This document shows positions 1 through 10,090 of a DNA stretch of 64,000 bases, piece by piece (position 1 is the stretch's first letter; the number at the start of each line of letters is the position of its first letter). This stretch comes from Prochlorococcus sp. AG-424-P18 (GTDB lineage Bacteria; Cyanobacteriota; Cyanobacteriia; PCC-6307; Cyanobiaceae). A program made the position numbers and the translations under genes. The notes under the pieces are model-generated. The model searched no databases and was not told the origin of the DNA. It saw only the letters and a program-made list of their open reading frames with translations. The DNA is taken from assembly GCA_003213235.1 (NCBI GenBank), contig QCNJ01000003.1, positions 1 through 64,000 of the forward strand, in the 5' to 3' direction.

Positions 1-806
1 GCATTAGGCGAATCATATTTTTTACCATCAAGATAGCTCTTTTTTATGATTGATCCATACTCACTAAATCTGGAGCTAACTAAAGGTAACGTGATTAATA
101 CTAATCTTGAGGGTACAAAAGTAAAAATATCTTCGATTTTGGCACTGAAAAAACCCAAATATTTAAAATAATCATATTTGTAACCTATCATTGAATCTAA
201 GGTACTTATGGCTTTATAAGAAAAACCAAGTGACAAAGGCCCTGGTAGAAAAATTGAAAACTGCATAAAAATAATTCCAATAAACATCCAAAATAATGGC
301 CCAAATATTCCATCAACAGAATTTTCAGTAAGGCTCTCAGTACTTGATCTTAAGAGATGTTTTATAGAAGATGAACTAACATCCCTACTTACTATTCTTT
401 GGACCTTCTCTTCTATTATTCTCTTGTTTTGGTCATTAATTTTTTCGCGCTCTATTAGCCCTGCAATTTCTTTCACACTTGAAATAAGTCCATTAGTCGC
501 AATACAACTTGAAAGTCCAAAAAAAATTAACAATCCACCAAAATAATGATTTCTTGATTGCAGATAACTGAGCTCTATCAATTTTCCTAAACTTAAACTT
601 ATCCCAATAGAGGATATAGAAACAAGTAAACCACCCCAAAACAATATATTTTTATTTTCTCCAAAATTATTTATGAGGTAATCAGATATTTTTTTAATGT
701 AAAAGCCAATTAATTGAACGGGGTGGATTAAGAATCTTGGATCCCCGATTAATAAATCAAAACCAATCGATCCAAGAAATATTAAAAATAAATTTATTTC
801 AGCCAA
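1..806 (-). CDS. cobD: Adenosylcobinamide-phosphate synthase CobD/CbiB, C-terminus cut by window edge
   Basis: A minus-strand frame is open from the window edge to about 806, giving some 268 visible residues. The start region reads [16 protein letters not shown] followed by IHPVQLIGF, and a later segment reads [12 protein letters not shown]. These are hallmarks of the CbiB/CobD integral membrane family, which attaches aminopropanol phosphate to adenosylcobyric acid late in cobalamin synthesis. Several hydrophobic membrane segments are visible. No ATG is available at the N-terminus. The best start is TTG at 806, which overlaps the ilvC end by 13 nt and suggests coupling to it. The protein is incomplete because its C-terminus lies beyond position 1. 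Confidence 0.85.
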   Translation of the reverse strand, partial: MAEINLFLIFLGSIGFDLLIGDPRFLIHPVQLIGFYIKKISDYLINNFGENKNILFWGGLLVSISSIGISLSLGKLIELSYLQSRNHYFGGLLIFFGLSSCIATNGLISSVKEIAGLIEREKINDQNKRIIEEKVQRIVSRDVSSSSIKHLLRSSTESLTENSVDGIFGPLFWMFIGIIFMQFSIFLPGPLSLGFSYKAISTLDSMIGYKYDYFKYLGFFSAKIEDIFTFVPSRLVLITLPLVSSRFSEYGSIIKKSYLDGKKYDSPN

Positions 807-1783
807 CTGAACATCGAGCGCAGACCTTTTCCTACTTTCTCAATTTCATGTTTTGAATTCTCCTCTCTTAATTTTGTCATTAAGGGTTTGTTTTTATCAC
901 ATTCTTCCACAAAATTCTTAGCGAAAGTTCCATCCTGAATATCTTTTAGGATTTTCTGCATTTCTTTCTTTGTATCACTATTAATAAGTCTTTTACCACT
1001 TACATAATCTCCATATTCTGCAGTATTTGAAATGGAATCTCTCATTTGAGATAAGCCTCCCTTCACCATTAAATCAACAATAAGCTTAACTTCATGTAAA
1101 CATTCGAAGTATGCAAGTTCTGGCTGATATCCTGCTTCTACAAGAGTTTCGAAGCCGGATTTGACAAGTTCAGATAATCCTCCGCACAAAACTGCTTGTT
1201 CGCCAAATAAATCAGTTTCTGTTTCTTCTTTGAAGTTTGTTTCAAGAATCCCAGCTCTCGTTCCGCCAATTCCTTTAGCGTAAGCCATCGCCAATGATCT
1301 TGCACTTCCGGAAGAATCCTGCTCTACTGCAAACAATGCTGGAACTCCTTGACCATTCTGGTATTCCCAACGAACAGTGTGTCCAGGTCCTTTTGGGGCA
1401 ATCATTACAACATCCACAAAACTAGGAGGTTTGATAAGTCCGAATCTTATGTTGAAGCCATGAGCAAAACTTAATATCTTTCCTTCTTTTAAGTTTGGTT
1501 CTATTTCTTTAAGATAAACATCTTTCTGAAACTCATCTGGGAGGAGAATCATAATCCAGTCTGCTTTTTCGCAAGCTTCAGAAACACTAAAAACTTCTAG
1601 ACCATCGCTAATTGCTTTGCTCTCGGACCTACTTCCTTTATATAATCCGACAATTACATCCATGCCGCTATCCTTAAGATTGAGGGCATGAGCATGACCT
1701 TGTGAGCCATATCCAATAATCGCTATCGTTTTATTATTTAAGAGACTTAGATCTGCATCTGTGTCGTAAAAGAGTTGGGTCAT
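794..1783 (-). CDS. ilvC: Ketol-acid reductoisomerase
   Basis: IlvC catalyses the NADPH- and Mg-dependent isomerisation and reduction step of valine, leucine and isoleucine synthesis. The 329-residue length fits class I enzymes. The N-terminal Rossmann motif [13 protein letters not shown] (near residue 24) is followed by LLPDEFQ and then [10 protein letters not shown]. The C-terminal knotted domain carries the metal-binding segment [14 protein letters not shown] and a second acidic segment, [14 protein letters not shown]. The start is an ATG, with a 110-bp AT-rich gap to clpP upstream. The downstream cobD frame overlaps its 3' end. Confidence 0.97.
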   Translation of the reverse strand: MTQLFYDTDADLSLLNNKTIAIIGYGSQGHAHALNLKDSGMDVIVGLYKGSRSESKAISDGLEVFSVSEACEKADWIMILLPDEFQKDVYLKEIEPNLKEGKILSFAHGFNIRFGLIKPPSFVDVVMIAPKGPGHTVRWEYQNGQGVPALFAVEQDSSGSARSLAMAYAKGIGGTRAGILETNFKEETETDLFGEQAVLCGGLSELVKSGFETLVEAGYQPELAYFECLHEVKLIVDLMVKGGLSQMRDSISNTAEYGDYVSGKRLINSDTKKEMQKILKDIQDGTFAKNFVEECDKNKPLMTKLREENSKHEIEKVGKGLRSMFSWLK

Positions 1784-1893
1784 TAGTTGTAGCTTCTTTG
1801 CGTTCGATAAATAATATTCTAGACATTAAAGGTGTAAATGTACCAAAAAATTATTAATTTAAAAATGAAAATTAAAATATTTGTTTAAAGAAT

Positions 1894-2505
1894 TTAAGAC
1901 TGATTTGCTTCGCTTGGATGAGTGATTACTCTATCAATCAAGCCATAGTTTTTCGCCTCTTCCGCACTTAGAAAATAATCTCTATCAGTATCCTTTTCAA
2001 TTTTCTCAAATGATTGGCCCGTCATATCCGCCATAGACATATTCAACATATCTTTAATTCTTAAAATTTCCTTAGCTTCTATCTCAATATCACTTGCTTG
2101 GCGTTGAGATGTTCCACCAAGGGGTTGGTGAATCATTATTCTGCTGTGGGGCAAAGCAACTCTTTTACCTTTTGTGCCAGCGGCTAATAGGAACGCTCCC
2201 ATGGAGGCTGCAAGGCCTACGCATATCGTGACTACATCACTTTTTACGTATTTGATAGTATCGTAAATAGCCAAGCCAGCGGTCACTGATCCTCCTGGAC
2301 TATTTATATATAGATAGATAGGTTTTGAATTGTCATCAGAATCAAGATAAAGCATTTGTGCGACAAGGCTATTAGCAATACCATCATTCACCTCTTGTCC
2401 TAGAAAGAGAATTCTTTCAACACCTAGTCTTGTATATATATCAACCCATCTTTCGTATTGACTTCCGGGAAGTCTGTAAGGCACGCTTGGAGTTCCTATT
2501 GGCAT
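1894..2505 (-). CDS. clpP: ATP-dependent Clp protease proteolytic subunit ClpP (ClpP3-like)
   Basis: This is the catalytic Clp protease subunit. Taking the ATG at 2505 ([14 protein letters not shown]) gives 203 residues. The frame stays open further upstream, but that extension runs into the intergenic gap and lacks family similarity. The complete Ser-His-Asp triad is visible at Ser101 (GLAASMGAF), His126 (MIHQP) and Asp176 (DRDYFL). It lies 25 bp downstream of clpR on the same strand. In Synechococcus the clpR-clpP3 pair forms a mixed ring, so I infer the same here. Confidence 0.95.
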   Translation of the reverse strand: MPIGTPSVPYRLPGSQYERWVDIYTRLGVERILFLGQEVNDGIANSLVAQMLYLDSDDNSKPIYLYINSPGGSVTAGLAIYDTIKYVKSDVVTICVGLAASMGAFLLAAGTKGKRVALPHSRIMIHQPLGGTSQRQASDIEIEAKEILRIKDMLNMSMADMTGQSFEKIEKDTDRDYFLSAEEAKNYGLIDRVITHPSEANQS

Positions 2506-2530
2506 GATTTTAAAGTAGTTTTTGTGAGAG

Positions 2531-3193
2531 TTAAATTTTACTTGGTAAATCTTTTTGACTTGTAAGTATTCTATCGATAACGCCGTAATCAAGGGCTTCA
2601 TGAGGGTTTAGATAACTCATCCTGTCTGAGTCTTTAGAGAGTTCTTCTATAGTCTTTCCAGTATTACGAGAGAGAATCTCTAGCATTGATTTTTTATTTT
2701 TCAAAACTTCCTCAGCTCTTATTTGGATATCTGTTGCTTGACCTCTTGCTCCGCTTATAGGTTGATGTAAAACAATAGAGGCGTGTGGAAGAGCTGCTCT
2801 ATGACCTTTTGTGCCAGAAGAAAGGATAACTGCAGCAGTTCCCATTGCTTGTCCGATACAAATGGTATGGACAGGAGGTTTAATGTAGCTTATGGTATCG
2901 CAAATAGCAAAAGCTTCTGTTTCGAAACCAACAGCGTCCCCTGTGTACCAACTTGTCCCAGTTGAATTGATATAAAAATAGATTGGTTTTTCTGGATCCT
3001 CAAACTCAAGGTAAAGAAGTTGAGCAATTATTAGCTCAGTAACATCCATTCCTAATTGTCTTTTCGCATCATCATCTGAAAATAATGGTAAACCGAGGTA
3101 GACAATTCTCTCTTTTAGTAGAAGAGAGGGTAGATCTGGTGGCGGAGTCCTCATAACGGTGTTTTCTCCGTAATAAGGAGCAGATACAGTCAT
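2531..3193 (-). CDS. clpR: ClpR, inactive ClpP-like subunit
   Basis: The ClpP fold is clear, with [26 protein letters not shown] and the C-terminal [13 protein letters not shown]. The catalytic Ser position reads GQAMGTA, where Gly118 replaces Ser, and the Asp position reads DRMSYL, where Met192 replaces Asp. Only His143 remains. That is the ClpR pattern, a non-proteolytic subunit that assembles with ClpP in cyanobacteria and plastids. The start used is ATG 3193 ([11 protein letters not shown], 220 aa); an in-frame GTG lies 9 nt upstream. It is first in an operon with clpP. Confidence 0.93.
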   Translation of the reverse strand: MTVSAPYYGENTVMRTPPPDLPSLLLKERIVYLGLPLFSDDDAKRQLGMDVTELIIAQLLYLEFEDPEKPIYFYINSTGTSWYTGDAVGFETEAFAICDTISYIKPPVHTICIGQAMGTAAVILSSGTKGHRAALPHASIVLHQPISGARGQATDIQIRAEEVLKNKKSMLEILSRNTGKTIEELSKDSDRMSYLNPHEALDYGVIDRILTSQKDLPSKI

Positions 3194-3233
3194 ATGTATC
3201 ACAAAAATAAGATTTATCTGATTCTAGCTATAT

Positions 3234-4343
3234 TTAACCCTGTGTCGCTGGTGATTTAAAAGATTTGTTTGACTCAGGATTATTTATCAGTTTTCCAAAG
3301 ACCATTCTACCTGTAGGGGTTTGTAGTGCTCCTGTTATCACAATATCTAATCTGCTTCCAACAAAATCCTTTGCTTCATCAATCACAACCATCGTACCAT
3401 CATCTAAATATCCTATACCTTGCATTTTTTCTTTACCCTCCCTAACAATTTTTATGTTAAGTGATTCTCCTGGTTGTACTTCTGGTCTTAAAGCAATAAC
3501 TAGATCACTCAAATTCATAACTTTTAATTCTTTGACTTCTGCAATCTGAGAAAGATTATAATCAGCGGTAATTAAAGTTCCTGTCATATCTTCAGTAATT
3601 TTTAAGAGTTTTTCATCTACCCCCTTACCTTCATATTTTGTTGGATTGATTACAAGTCTTCTTCCATATAAGTCTCTTAATTCTTTTAGCAATTTTAGAC
3701 CTCTTCTGCCCTTAGATCTTTTTTCATTGCTGCTCGAGTCAGCTAAAGTTTGTAATTCATCCATTACACTTTGAGCAACAATTAATTGTCCTTCCAGCAA
3801 GCCGCAACTTAATAGGCCATTTATTCTGCCATCAATAATCACACTTGTATCTAGAATTTTTGGACTTGCAGCAGGGAGTATTCCTTCATTAACTAGATAA
3901 GCATCAGTATTATTTGGATTGAATAATCTTAATAATGTCCTTCCATGTGTATCCGCTAATTTATAACCAAGCACACCAAAGAAAATATTGCTTAAAATAG
4001 CTGCCAAAGGTTTTGCAAAAAAGACTTCTCTGGGGAATGGAATTAATAGTATTGGCGCAAGAAGGAGATTAGCAACAAGTAATCCTAAAATTAATCCAAC
4101 TGACCTACTAATTAGTAAATCTGTAGGCATTGTCCTTATTTGATCAAGAAACGTTTTTCTAAGTTGAAGGAATACAAAACCAGCGGCTAATCCTATAAAA
4201 AATCCTATTATTGCTAAAACAATTCTAAAGCCCTCAATATTAGAAACCTGTTTAAGTATGTCTACTGGCAATAAATCAACTCCAAGCCATCCTGAAGCAG
4301 CGCCAGAAAATACAAATAAAATTAGTACTAAGATATCTGTCAT
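3234..4343 (-). CDS. Membrane PIN/TRAM-domain protein (YacL-like)
   Basis: This 369-residue protein has three or four N-terminal hydrophobic segments (residues 1-135). A PIN nuclease-like domain follows, with acidic residues in LDTSVIIDGRI, MDELQTLAD and LITADYNLSQIA. The C-terminal TRAM-like segment is near residues 290-350 (PGESLNIKIVREG, GIGYLDDGTMVVID). This architecture matches the YacL family of Firmicutes and cyanobacteria. The role is not established, but PIN domains are usually metal-dependent RNases. It ends 41 bp from the clpR start and may be co-transcribed. Confidence 0.85.
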   Translation of the reverse strand: MTDILVLILFVFSGAASGWLGVDLLPVDILKQVSNIEGFRIVLAIIGFFIGLAAGFVFLQLRKTFLDQIRTMPTDLLISRSVGLILGLLVANLLLAPILLIPFPREVFFAKPLAAILSNIFFGVLGYKLADTHGRTLLRLFNPNNTDAYLVNEGILPAASPKILDTSVIIDGRINGLLSCGLLEGQLIVAQSVMDELQTLADSSSNEKRSKGRRGLKLLKELRDLYGRRLVINPTKYEGKGVDEKLLKITEDMTGTLITADYNLSQIAEVKELKVMNLSDLVIALRPEVQPGESLNIKIVREGKEKMQGIGYLDDGTMVVIDEAKDFVGSRLDIVITGALQTPTGRMVFGKLINNPESNKSFKSPATQG

Positions 4344-4438
4344 ATCTATAATCTACTAGGATTTATTAATTGAGTAAATAAGGATTTGATTTTTTTGATC
4401 CTTAATACCTTTTTGGAGCTTAAAAATGTATCTTAATT

Positions 4439-5662
4439 ATGAATAAGTATCCAAGAAGCGCATATATACATATCCCTTTTTGCCATAGAAGGTGCTTTTA
4501 CTGTGATTTTGCTGTTATTCCACTAGGAAACGAAGTTGAAACTTTACAAGGTTATGGAAGCAAAACTGTAAAGGGATACTTGTGCTTCCTAAAAAAAGAA
4601 ATATTATCAATTAGGCATAAATCACCTCTTTCGACAATTTACATTGGAGGTGGTACTCCATCAATTTTGGATCCTAAACAAATCAAAGAATTAATTGATA
4701 TTTTTAAAGAACATTATGGAATTGACTATGGTGCTGAAATCACTATGGAGGTTGACCCAGCTAGTTTTACTCAAGATGACCTTTTTGGATTCATAAATGC
4801 TGGGATAAATAGATTTAGTCTCGGAGTACAAAGTTTTAATAATCAGATACTTCAAAAGTCGGGAAGGCGTCATTTGAAAGAAGATGCAGAAAAATCTTGT
4901 TTATGGTTGAAGAGAGGATATGATTCTGGCTTAATAAAAAGCTGGAGTTTAGATTTAATTCAAAACTTACCACTTAGTGGATTTAAAGAATGGCAAGATG
5001 ACTTAAAAAAAGCAATAACATTTTCACCGCCGCATCTATCTATTTACGATTTAAATATTGAAAATGGAACTGTTTTTAAAAAATTAGTTAATTTAGGAAA
5101 ATTAAAACTCCCAAGTGATGAAGAAGCTTTTAGAAATAGTCAATCAACTCATTTAATTTTAAAAAACTCAGGGTATTCAAGATATGAAATCTCAAACTAT
5201 TGCCTTCCGCGACATCAATCGAGACATAATAGAGTTTATTGGAGTGGTTTAGGCTGGTGGAGTTTTGGTCAGGGTTCCACTAGTTCACCTTGGGGAGAAA
5301 AGTTAACTAGACCAAGAGTTAGTAAAGAGTATAAAGAATGGGTAATTAGACAATACAAATTTAATTTAGATGCATCCCTTACTAATAAGGACTTTGTCTA
5401 TAAAGAACTTGATGAGAAAATAATGTTGGGATTAAGACTCAAAGAGGGTGTAGATATCAAAGAAGTTCTTAAAGAACAAAACTGGGAAAACAAAAAATTT
5501 GAAAGCAACTTCAGTAAATTACTAGAAGAATGGGAAAGATTTCTTGAAAGTGGATTATTAGTAAGAAAGGGGAATAGGTTCTTTTTAAGTGAGCCTAATG
5601 GAATGGAACTAAGCAATCAAGTTCTTGTTTCTATGTTTAAGTGGTGGGATCAGATTAATTAA
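4439..5662 (+). CDS. hemW: Radical SAM protein HemW (HemN-like)
   Basis: The protein has 407 residues. The N-terminus AYIHIPFCHRRCFYCDF gives the radical SAM CxxxCxxC motif at Cys15, Cys19 and Cys22, followed by the SAM-binding YIGGGTPS. The residue after CxxC is Asp-Phe rather than the extra Cys of true HemN. This points to HemW, a heme chaperone, rather than coproporphyrinogen dehydrogenase. Later segments (LGVQSFN, YEISNYCLPRHQSRHN, YWSG) are typical of the family. Its stop overlaps the convergent panB stop by 8 bp. Confidence 0.9.
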   Translation: MNKYPRSAYIHIPFCHRRCFYCDFAVIPLGNEVETLQGYGSKTVKGYLCFLKKEILSIRHKSPLSTIYIGGGTPSILDPKQIKELIDIFKEHYGIDYGAEITMEVDPASFTQDDLFGFINAGINRFSLGVQSFNNQILQKSGRRHLKEDAEKSCLWLKRGYDSGLIKSWSLDLIQNLPLSGFKEWQDDLKKAITFSPPHLSIYDLNIENGTVFKKLVNLGKLKLPSDEEAFRNSQSTHLILKNSGYSRYEISNYCLPRHQSRHNRVYWSGLGWWSFGQGSTSSPWGEKLTRPRVSKEYKEWVIRQYKFNLDASLTNKDFVYKELDEKIMLGLRLKEGVDIKEVLKEQNWENKKFESNFSKLLEEWERFLESGLLVRKGNRFFLSEPNGMELSNQVLVSMFKWWDQIN

Positions 5663-6428
5663 GTCTTTCAGAGTCTACCCATTCTTTTAATTTATCCTTA
5701 AATAATTTCTTTCCTTGGATAATTGGTTGGCAAAATGGTGGTTGATCATCATTTAGGCCTAACAAATCTGCAGTAACTCTTACTTGCCCATCGCAATAAT
5801 TACCTGCACCGATACCTATTATGGGAATTGTTAAAGAATTTTGTATTTCCTTAGCGAGTAAATCAGGAATATGTTCAAGAACTATTGAAAAACATCCCAA
5901 TTCCTCAAGAATTGAAGCCTCTTTCTTTATTTTTTCTTGGCTTGCTAAGCTTTCTCCTTGTTTTCTTAATCCAATATTTAGATAGCTTTGTGGTGTAAGA
6001 CCTATATGACCCATAACAGGGATTCCCATTCTAATTAATCTAGAAATAACTTTTTGTATTTCTGGTTCAGCTCCTTCTACTTTTACAGCTTTTGCATAAG
6101 TGCTCTGAATAATTTTCCCGGCATACTCAATAGCTTTATCCTCACCACATTGGTACGTCAGAAAAGGCATATCTGAAACGACCAAAGGTTGTTCCTCAAT
6201 TTTTTTCTTAAATCCTCTTGAAACAGCATTAGTATGATAAATAATGTTTTCTAAAGTTAATGGCAATGTTGATTTATATCCCAAACAGACCATTGCTAAT
6301 GAATCTCCTACTAGTACTAGATCAACATCTGCTTGTTCTGCTATAGATCCTGATATGGAGTCCCATGCAGTAAGTGCAATGATTTTGCGAGATTTTTTTT
6401 TATAATTAATTAGGTCTGAAGGTAACAT
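5655..6428 (-). CDS. panB: 3-methyl-2-oxobutanoate hydroxymethyltransferase
   Basis: PanB transfers a hydroxymethyl group from methylene-THF to 2-oxoisovalerate, the first step of pantothenate synthesis. The 257-residue sequence shows LTAWDSISG, VLVGDSLAMVCLG (metal-binding Asp), VVSDMPFLTY, MGHIGLTPQS and PIIGIGAGNYCDGQV, all family signatures. The ATG start is 46 bp from the oppositely oriented SRP RNA gene. It is convergent with hemW. Confidence 0.95.
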   Translation of the reverse strand: MLPSDLINYKKKSRKIIALTAWDSISGSIAEQADVDLVLVGDSLAMVCLGYKSTLPLTLENIIYHTNAVSRGFKKKIEEQPLVVSDMPFLTYQCGEDKAIEYAGKIIQSTYAKAVKVEGAEPEIQKVISRLIRMGIPVMGHIGLTPQSYLNIGLRKQGESLASQEKIKKEASILEELGCFSIVLEHIPDLLAKEIQNSLTIPIIGIGAGNYCDGQVRVTADLLGLNDDQPPFCQPIIQGKKLFKDKLKEWVDSERLN

Positions 6429-6474
6429 AATAGATTTATATATCTTTTTTTATTAAGAATTGCTAGTATGATGT

Positions 6475-6570
6475 TGACTCGGCCTTTCGCGGTTTTAACG
6501 CCTAAACCTGGTCAGGACCGGAAGGTAGCAGCCACAAGGGATGCTTGAGGCAGGCGAGATAACCGAGTCA
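6475..6570 (+). ncRNA. ffs: Signal recognition particle RNA (4.5S type)
   Basis: The closing stem pairs TGACTCGG (6475-6482) with CCGAGTCA (6563-6570) exactly. The apical region carries the invariant SRP RNA loop GGTCAGGACCGGAAGGTAGC, including the GGAA-type tetraloop and the symmetric internal loop that bind Ffh. The length of about 96 nt fits the short bacterial form. Its protein partner Ffh is encoded at 33153-34613. It is transcribed towards ftsZ, which is on the other strand and ends 14 bp later. Confidence 0.95.
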
Positions 6571-6584
6571 CTCTATTTTACCTT

Positions 6585-7700
6585 CTAACCTATATCTTTT
6601 TTATTTTGCCTTAATCTCAAAAACTCAGGAATACTAGCTCCTGATTCTTTATTCTCGGAAAAATTATATAAGGGTTGATTTGATAATCTGTTTTTTATTC
6701 TCTGTTGGTTTAATGGTTGGGTGGTTTCAAAACCTGTAGCAATTACTGTAACTTGTATCTCCCCCTCCATTGCCTCGTCTACCACTGCACCAACAATAAT
6801 ATTTGCTTCTTGATCAACAACATCATAGATAATTTCAGATGCGGAGGTCATGTCTTCTAAAGTCATATCTTTCCCACCAGTAATATTTATGACGCAGCCC
6901 TTGGCACCATCAATTCTAGCTGCTTCCAATAAAGGACTATTCATAGCTGCCTGTGCGGCCTCTATAGCTCTTGATCTTCCTGAACCTATACCTATTCCAA
7001 GAAGAGCAGTGCCAGCTTCCGTCATGACTGATCTTACGTCTGCAAAATCAACATTAACTAATCCTGGACAAGTAATTATGTCGCTTATACCTTTTACTCC
7101 CATCCTTAAAACATCATCAGCGTTCCTAAATGCTTCTTGAAGGGGGGCACCTGCTATAACGTCTTTTAATCTGTCATTTGGAATAACTATTAGAGTATCA
7201 ACGTTTTCAGCTAGTCTTGTGATCCCCTCTTCGGCTTGACGCATTCTTCTTTTACCTTCAAAAGAAAATGGTTTTGTTACTATGCCTACCGTTAAAGCAC
7301 CACTTTGTTTTGCTACTTCTGCAACAACTGGTGCTGCACCAGTACCAGTTCCTCCACCCATTCCAGCGGCTATAAAAACCAGATCAGATCCCTCTAATGC
7401 TTGTTGAAGTTCTTCTTTAGACTCTTCGGCAGCTTTTTGCCCAATACTTGGATTACCACCTGCACCTAAACCTCGAGTAAGGTTTTGTCCAAGTTGAACT
7501 CTACGCTCTGCAGAAGACTGTAATAGGGCTTGTGCATCTGTATTGAGGACTCGGAAAGAGACACCTTCTAAATCACTATTTATCATTCTATTTACTGCAT
7601 TACTGCCACCACCTCCTACCCCAATCACTTCTATTTTGGCGTTTTGGCTTGGAAGGATTTCTCTTGATTGATCAAAGTTTGGATTGTTACCGAAGCTCAT
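6585..7700 (-). CDS. ftsZ: Cell division protein FtsZ
   Basis: FtsZ is the tubulin-like GTPase that forms the division ring. The protein has 371 residues. The tubulin signature GGGTGTG is at residues 115-121, with [14 protein letters not shown] at the N-terminus and the T7-loop region [11 protein letters not shown]. The C-terminal tail [11 protein letters not shown] resembles the conserved partner-binding peptide. It is the downstream end of a ddl-hypothetical-ftsQ-ftsZ series, but a 179-bp gap after ftsQ leaves room for its own promoter. Confidence 0.98.
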   Translation of the reverse strand: MSFGNNPNFDQSREILPSQNAKIEVIGVGGGGSNAVNRMINSDLEGVSFRVLNTDAQALLQSSAERRVQLGQNLTRGLGAGGNPSIGQKAAEESKEELQQALEGSDLVFIAAGMGGGTGTGAAPVVAEVAKQSGALTVGIVTKPFSFEGKRRMRQAEEGITRLAENVDTLIVIPNDRLKDVIAGAPLQEAFRNADDVLRMGVKGISDIITCPGLVNVDFADVRSVMTEAGTALLGIGIGSGRSRAIEAAQAAMNSPLLEAARIDGAKGCVINITGGKDMTLEDMTSASEIIYDVVDQEANIIVGAVVDEAMEGEIQVTVIATGFETTQPLNQQRIKNRLSNQPLYNFSENKESGASIPEFLRLRQNKKDIG

Positions 7701-7879
7701 CTCTTAATAAGAATCTATTAATAGTATTGGATGCATTATGAACTTACTGAGCTCATCTGTAGGAATTTGTTGAGGAAAATCCTAAAAATATTTTTTTATT
7801 AAATATTTTGTTTTGAATGCAAAACCCAATCTAACACTACAATAATTACAAAAAATTATTCAAAATCATTTTTCAAATA

Positions 7880-8605
7880 TTAGGGTTTGAACACTTTTAT
7901 TTTTGGTTTGTTTGGATTAGTAAGATCAATATTATCTATTTTTATTGAAAAGTTATTTTTATTAAATTCATTTTTAATGTTATCGATTATTTGTAATTGA
8001 TAGTTGATTAAATTTGGTTTATATCCTAAGTATATTGTACTTAAATCTTTTTCCTCAACACTTAGAAACCCATCGGGTGAAAAAGTTATTTTAACTAACT
8101 CAAATTCATAATTCTCGAGAGAGGTGAAAATTTCAGCTAATATTCTTTTAAATTTTTCTTTCCATCCAAAAACTTGTATGGTTAGTTTGCTCAAATTTTT
8201 ATCGTCCGCATTTTGTTTATGAATAAAAATTCCATCTTTATCAATTAAGCCAAATACCTTCTTGTTGTTAAATATTCTCTCACCATAAGCTATTGGAATT
8301 CTCGTTTGAATATAAACTTTCAAACCAAAAGGAAATAATTCTCTATTAACCGAAACATTCTTAAGAGATAAATTTTGTTTTAAATCTTTTTCTAATAAAT
8401 TAGTTTCTACAAAAATTAAACGGATCGGTAATTTTAAAGATGAATTGTTTACCACATCATTCTGCGAAAATGACTCACTACCAACAATCCTAATGTTCTG
8501 AATATAAACTTTTTTGAGTGTTTTTATGCTTAATAAGCTTGTTAAAAATAAAAATGAAATTAGAAAATAAAAGCTTCTATTTTTGATTCCTTTATTATTT
8601 TTCAC
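7880..8605 (-). CDS. ftsQ: FtsQ-type cell division protein with POTRA domain
   Basis: This 241-residue protein has one N-terminal membrane helix (residues 12-27, FYFLISFLFLTSLLSI). The POTRA-like segment YIQNIRIVGSESFSQNDVV follows, then the FtsQ beta domain with RIPIAYGERIF and GLIDKDGIFI. FtsQ links cytoplasmic and periplasmic divisome parts. Position supports the call: it lies between ddl and ftsZ, as in dcw clusters. Its ATG overlaps the stop of the upstream hypothetical by 4 nt (ATGA). Sequence divergence is high, as usual for FtsQ. Confidence 0.85.
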   Translation of the reverse strand: MKNNKGIKNRSFYFLISFLFLTSLLSIKTLKKVYIQNIRIVGSESFSQNDVVNNSSLKLPIRLIFVETNLLEKDLKQNLSLKNVSVNRELFPFGLKVYIQTRIPIAYGERIFNNKKVFGLIDKDGIFIHKQNADDKNLSKLTIQVFGWKEKFKRILAEIFTSLENYEFELVKITFSPDGFLSVEEKDLSTIYLGYKPNLINYQLQIIDNIKNEFNKNNFSIKIDNIDLTNPNKPKIKVFKP

Positions 8606-9012
8606 AAATCACATCGAGCTTTTTTCATCAGTTGATCCATCCATTCTCTCGCTTGCTCTGCATCTGAGAATGGTACATCCATCTCTTTCCCATCTCCTAC
8701 TAATCTCAACCTGCACTTACCTTGAGATTCACTTGTTAAAGGGGCTTCTCCTGAAGTTAGTGCCATTAATTCAACTAATTCTAGTTTCTTGATCGTAAAA
8801 CAATCTTTTTCTTCAAATTTACCAGCTTCAAATGCGCTCCACTTTAACTCACCATTTTTTAAAGACGCTGCACCTGAACTATCCAACTTGCACAGTTCAG
8901 AATCACTAGCCCAACTTCTAAAAAGATTTTGCCTTCTTCTTTCTAACCATCCAAGTGCAGTTAATAAAATGAAGATTAGTAGTAATGGTAACCAAAGTAG
9001 TCCATGCAACAT
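8602..9012 (-). CDS. Conserved hypothetical membrane-anchored protein of the ftsQ cluster
   Basis: I do not recognise a family for this 136-residue protein. It begins with a strong membrane helix (MLHGLLWLPLLLIFILLTAL), followed by basic residues and then a soluble domain. It contains Cys residues in ELCKLD, DCFTIKKL and GKCRLRL, and it ends in ARCDL. It sits 10 bp after ddl and overlaps the ftsQ start by 4 nt, so it is translated with the division genes. A role in division or the cell wall is only inferred from this location. Confidence 0.8.
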   Translation of the reverse strand: MLHGLLWLPLLLIFILLTALGWLERRRQNLFRSWASDSELCKLDSSGAASLKNGELKWSAFEAGKFEEKDCFTIKKLELVELMALTSGEAPLTSESQGKCRLRLVGDGKEMDVPFSDAEQAREWMDQLMKKARCDL

Positions 9013-9022
9013 TTGATTTAAA

Positions 9023-10090
9023 TTACAAATCTAAAGATATATCTACCAGTTTAGCCACAAGTTGTTCAATTTTTAAACCTGAAGCTTCCCAAAGCATTGG
9101 AAACATACTGTTTTTTGTAAAACCCGGAATTGTATTTATTTCATTTAGTAAAATTTTATTTGAAGATTTTTCTAAAAAGAAATCTACTCTTGCAAAACCA
9201 AAAATATTGAGTGCTCTACAACTTTTAATAGCAATTTCTTTAATTTCTTTTGTGATTTTAGAATCTATTTCGGCTGGGATAATTATTTTATTATTTGAAC
9301 GATATTTTGAGTCGTAATCATACCAATCACTTTCATAATTTACCTCGCCTATCTCAGAGGTTAAGAGTTTTGAATTTCCAATTATTCCGCATTCAATCTC
9401 CCTTACCTCTAAACCTTCTTCTATTAAGATTCTTGAATCTATTTCCCGAGCCTTTTCTAATGCTTGTAATATCTCAGATTCATTTTTGACTTTGGAGATG
9501 CCAAGAGATGATCCGGAGTTCGATGGTTTAACAAAAACAGGAAATTTTAATTTTTTTAAAATTTCATTAATTATTTTATTTTTGACTTCCTTATCATTGA
9601 GATTTTCATTTTGAAAAACTAGATAATTAACTTGTGGAAGTTTAAGATTTGAGAAAATTGTTTTCATCAATATTTTATCCATTCCGAGAGCAGAGCCAAT
9701 AATTCCACATCCGACTAAAGGTTTCTTTGTAAATCTAAGTAAGCCATGAATTGATCCGTCTTCACCATTAAATCCATGTAAAAGAGGAAACCAAACATCA
9801 ACATTTTGAAATTCAATTCCTTCAAGGAAGTTAATTTTTTTCTGATTAAAAATTTCCTGTTTATTTGTTTTCTCATTCTCAATTTCACTAATAAGGATTT
9901 TTTCTGAACTATCAATATCAAGCCAATCTCCATATTTGTTTATGTAAAAGGTTTTAACTACATAGCGTTCTTTGTTTATTTCTGAATTAAATGCTTGAAA
10001 AACTGTTTTTGCAGAGGATATCGATACTTCATGCTCATTGGAATTTCCACCAAATATTAAACCAATACATTTTTTTTGCCCCCCGATCAT
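9023..10090 (-). CDS. ddl: D-alanine--D-alanine ligase
   Basis: This is an ATP-grasp ligase making the D-Ala-D-Ala dipeptide for peptidoglycan. The protein has 355 residues. Visible motifs are IGLIFGGNSNEHEVSISSA at the N-terminus, PLLHGFNGEDGSIHGLL, KPSNSGSSLGISKV (ATP binding), IEEGLEVREIECGI, and the C-terminal FARVDFFLE and LNEINTIPGFTKNSMFP. It abuts the end of miaB with no gap and runs into the ftsQ-ftsZ genes. Confidence 0.96.
   Translation of the reverse strand: MIGGQKKCIGLIFGGNSNEHEVSISSAKTVFQAFNSEINKERYVVKTFYINKYGDWLDIDSSEKILISEIENEKTNKQEIFNQKKINFLEGIEFQNVDVWFPLLHGFNGEDGSIHGLLRFTKKPLVGCGIIGSALGMDKILMKTIFSNLKLPQVNYLVFQNENLNDKEVKNKIINEILKKLKFPVFVKPSNSGSSLGISKVKNESEILQALEKAREIDSRILIEEGLEVREIECGIIGNSKLLTSEIGEVNYESDWYDYDSKYRSNNKIIIPAEIDSKITKEIKEIAIKSCRALNIFGFARVDFFLEKSSNKILLNEINTIPGFTKNSMFPMLWEASGLKIEQLVAKLVDISLDL

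Noticed and set aside
1833-1846. GGTGTAAATGTACC upstream of ilvC as a LexA-type box
   Set aside because: Two mismatches in the first half-site, and ilvC is not an SOS gene. Likely chance.
2506-2601. 32-residue N-terminal extension of ClpP
   Set aside because: It overlaps the clpR 3' end and lacks ClpP similarity. ATG 2505 gives the usual 203 aa.
6850-7140. Plus-strand 96-codon frame antisense to ftsZ
   Set aside because: It is the complement of a highly conserved gene region. Its composition is a mirror of FtsZ codons, with no domain of its own.
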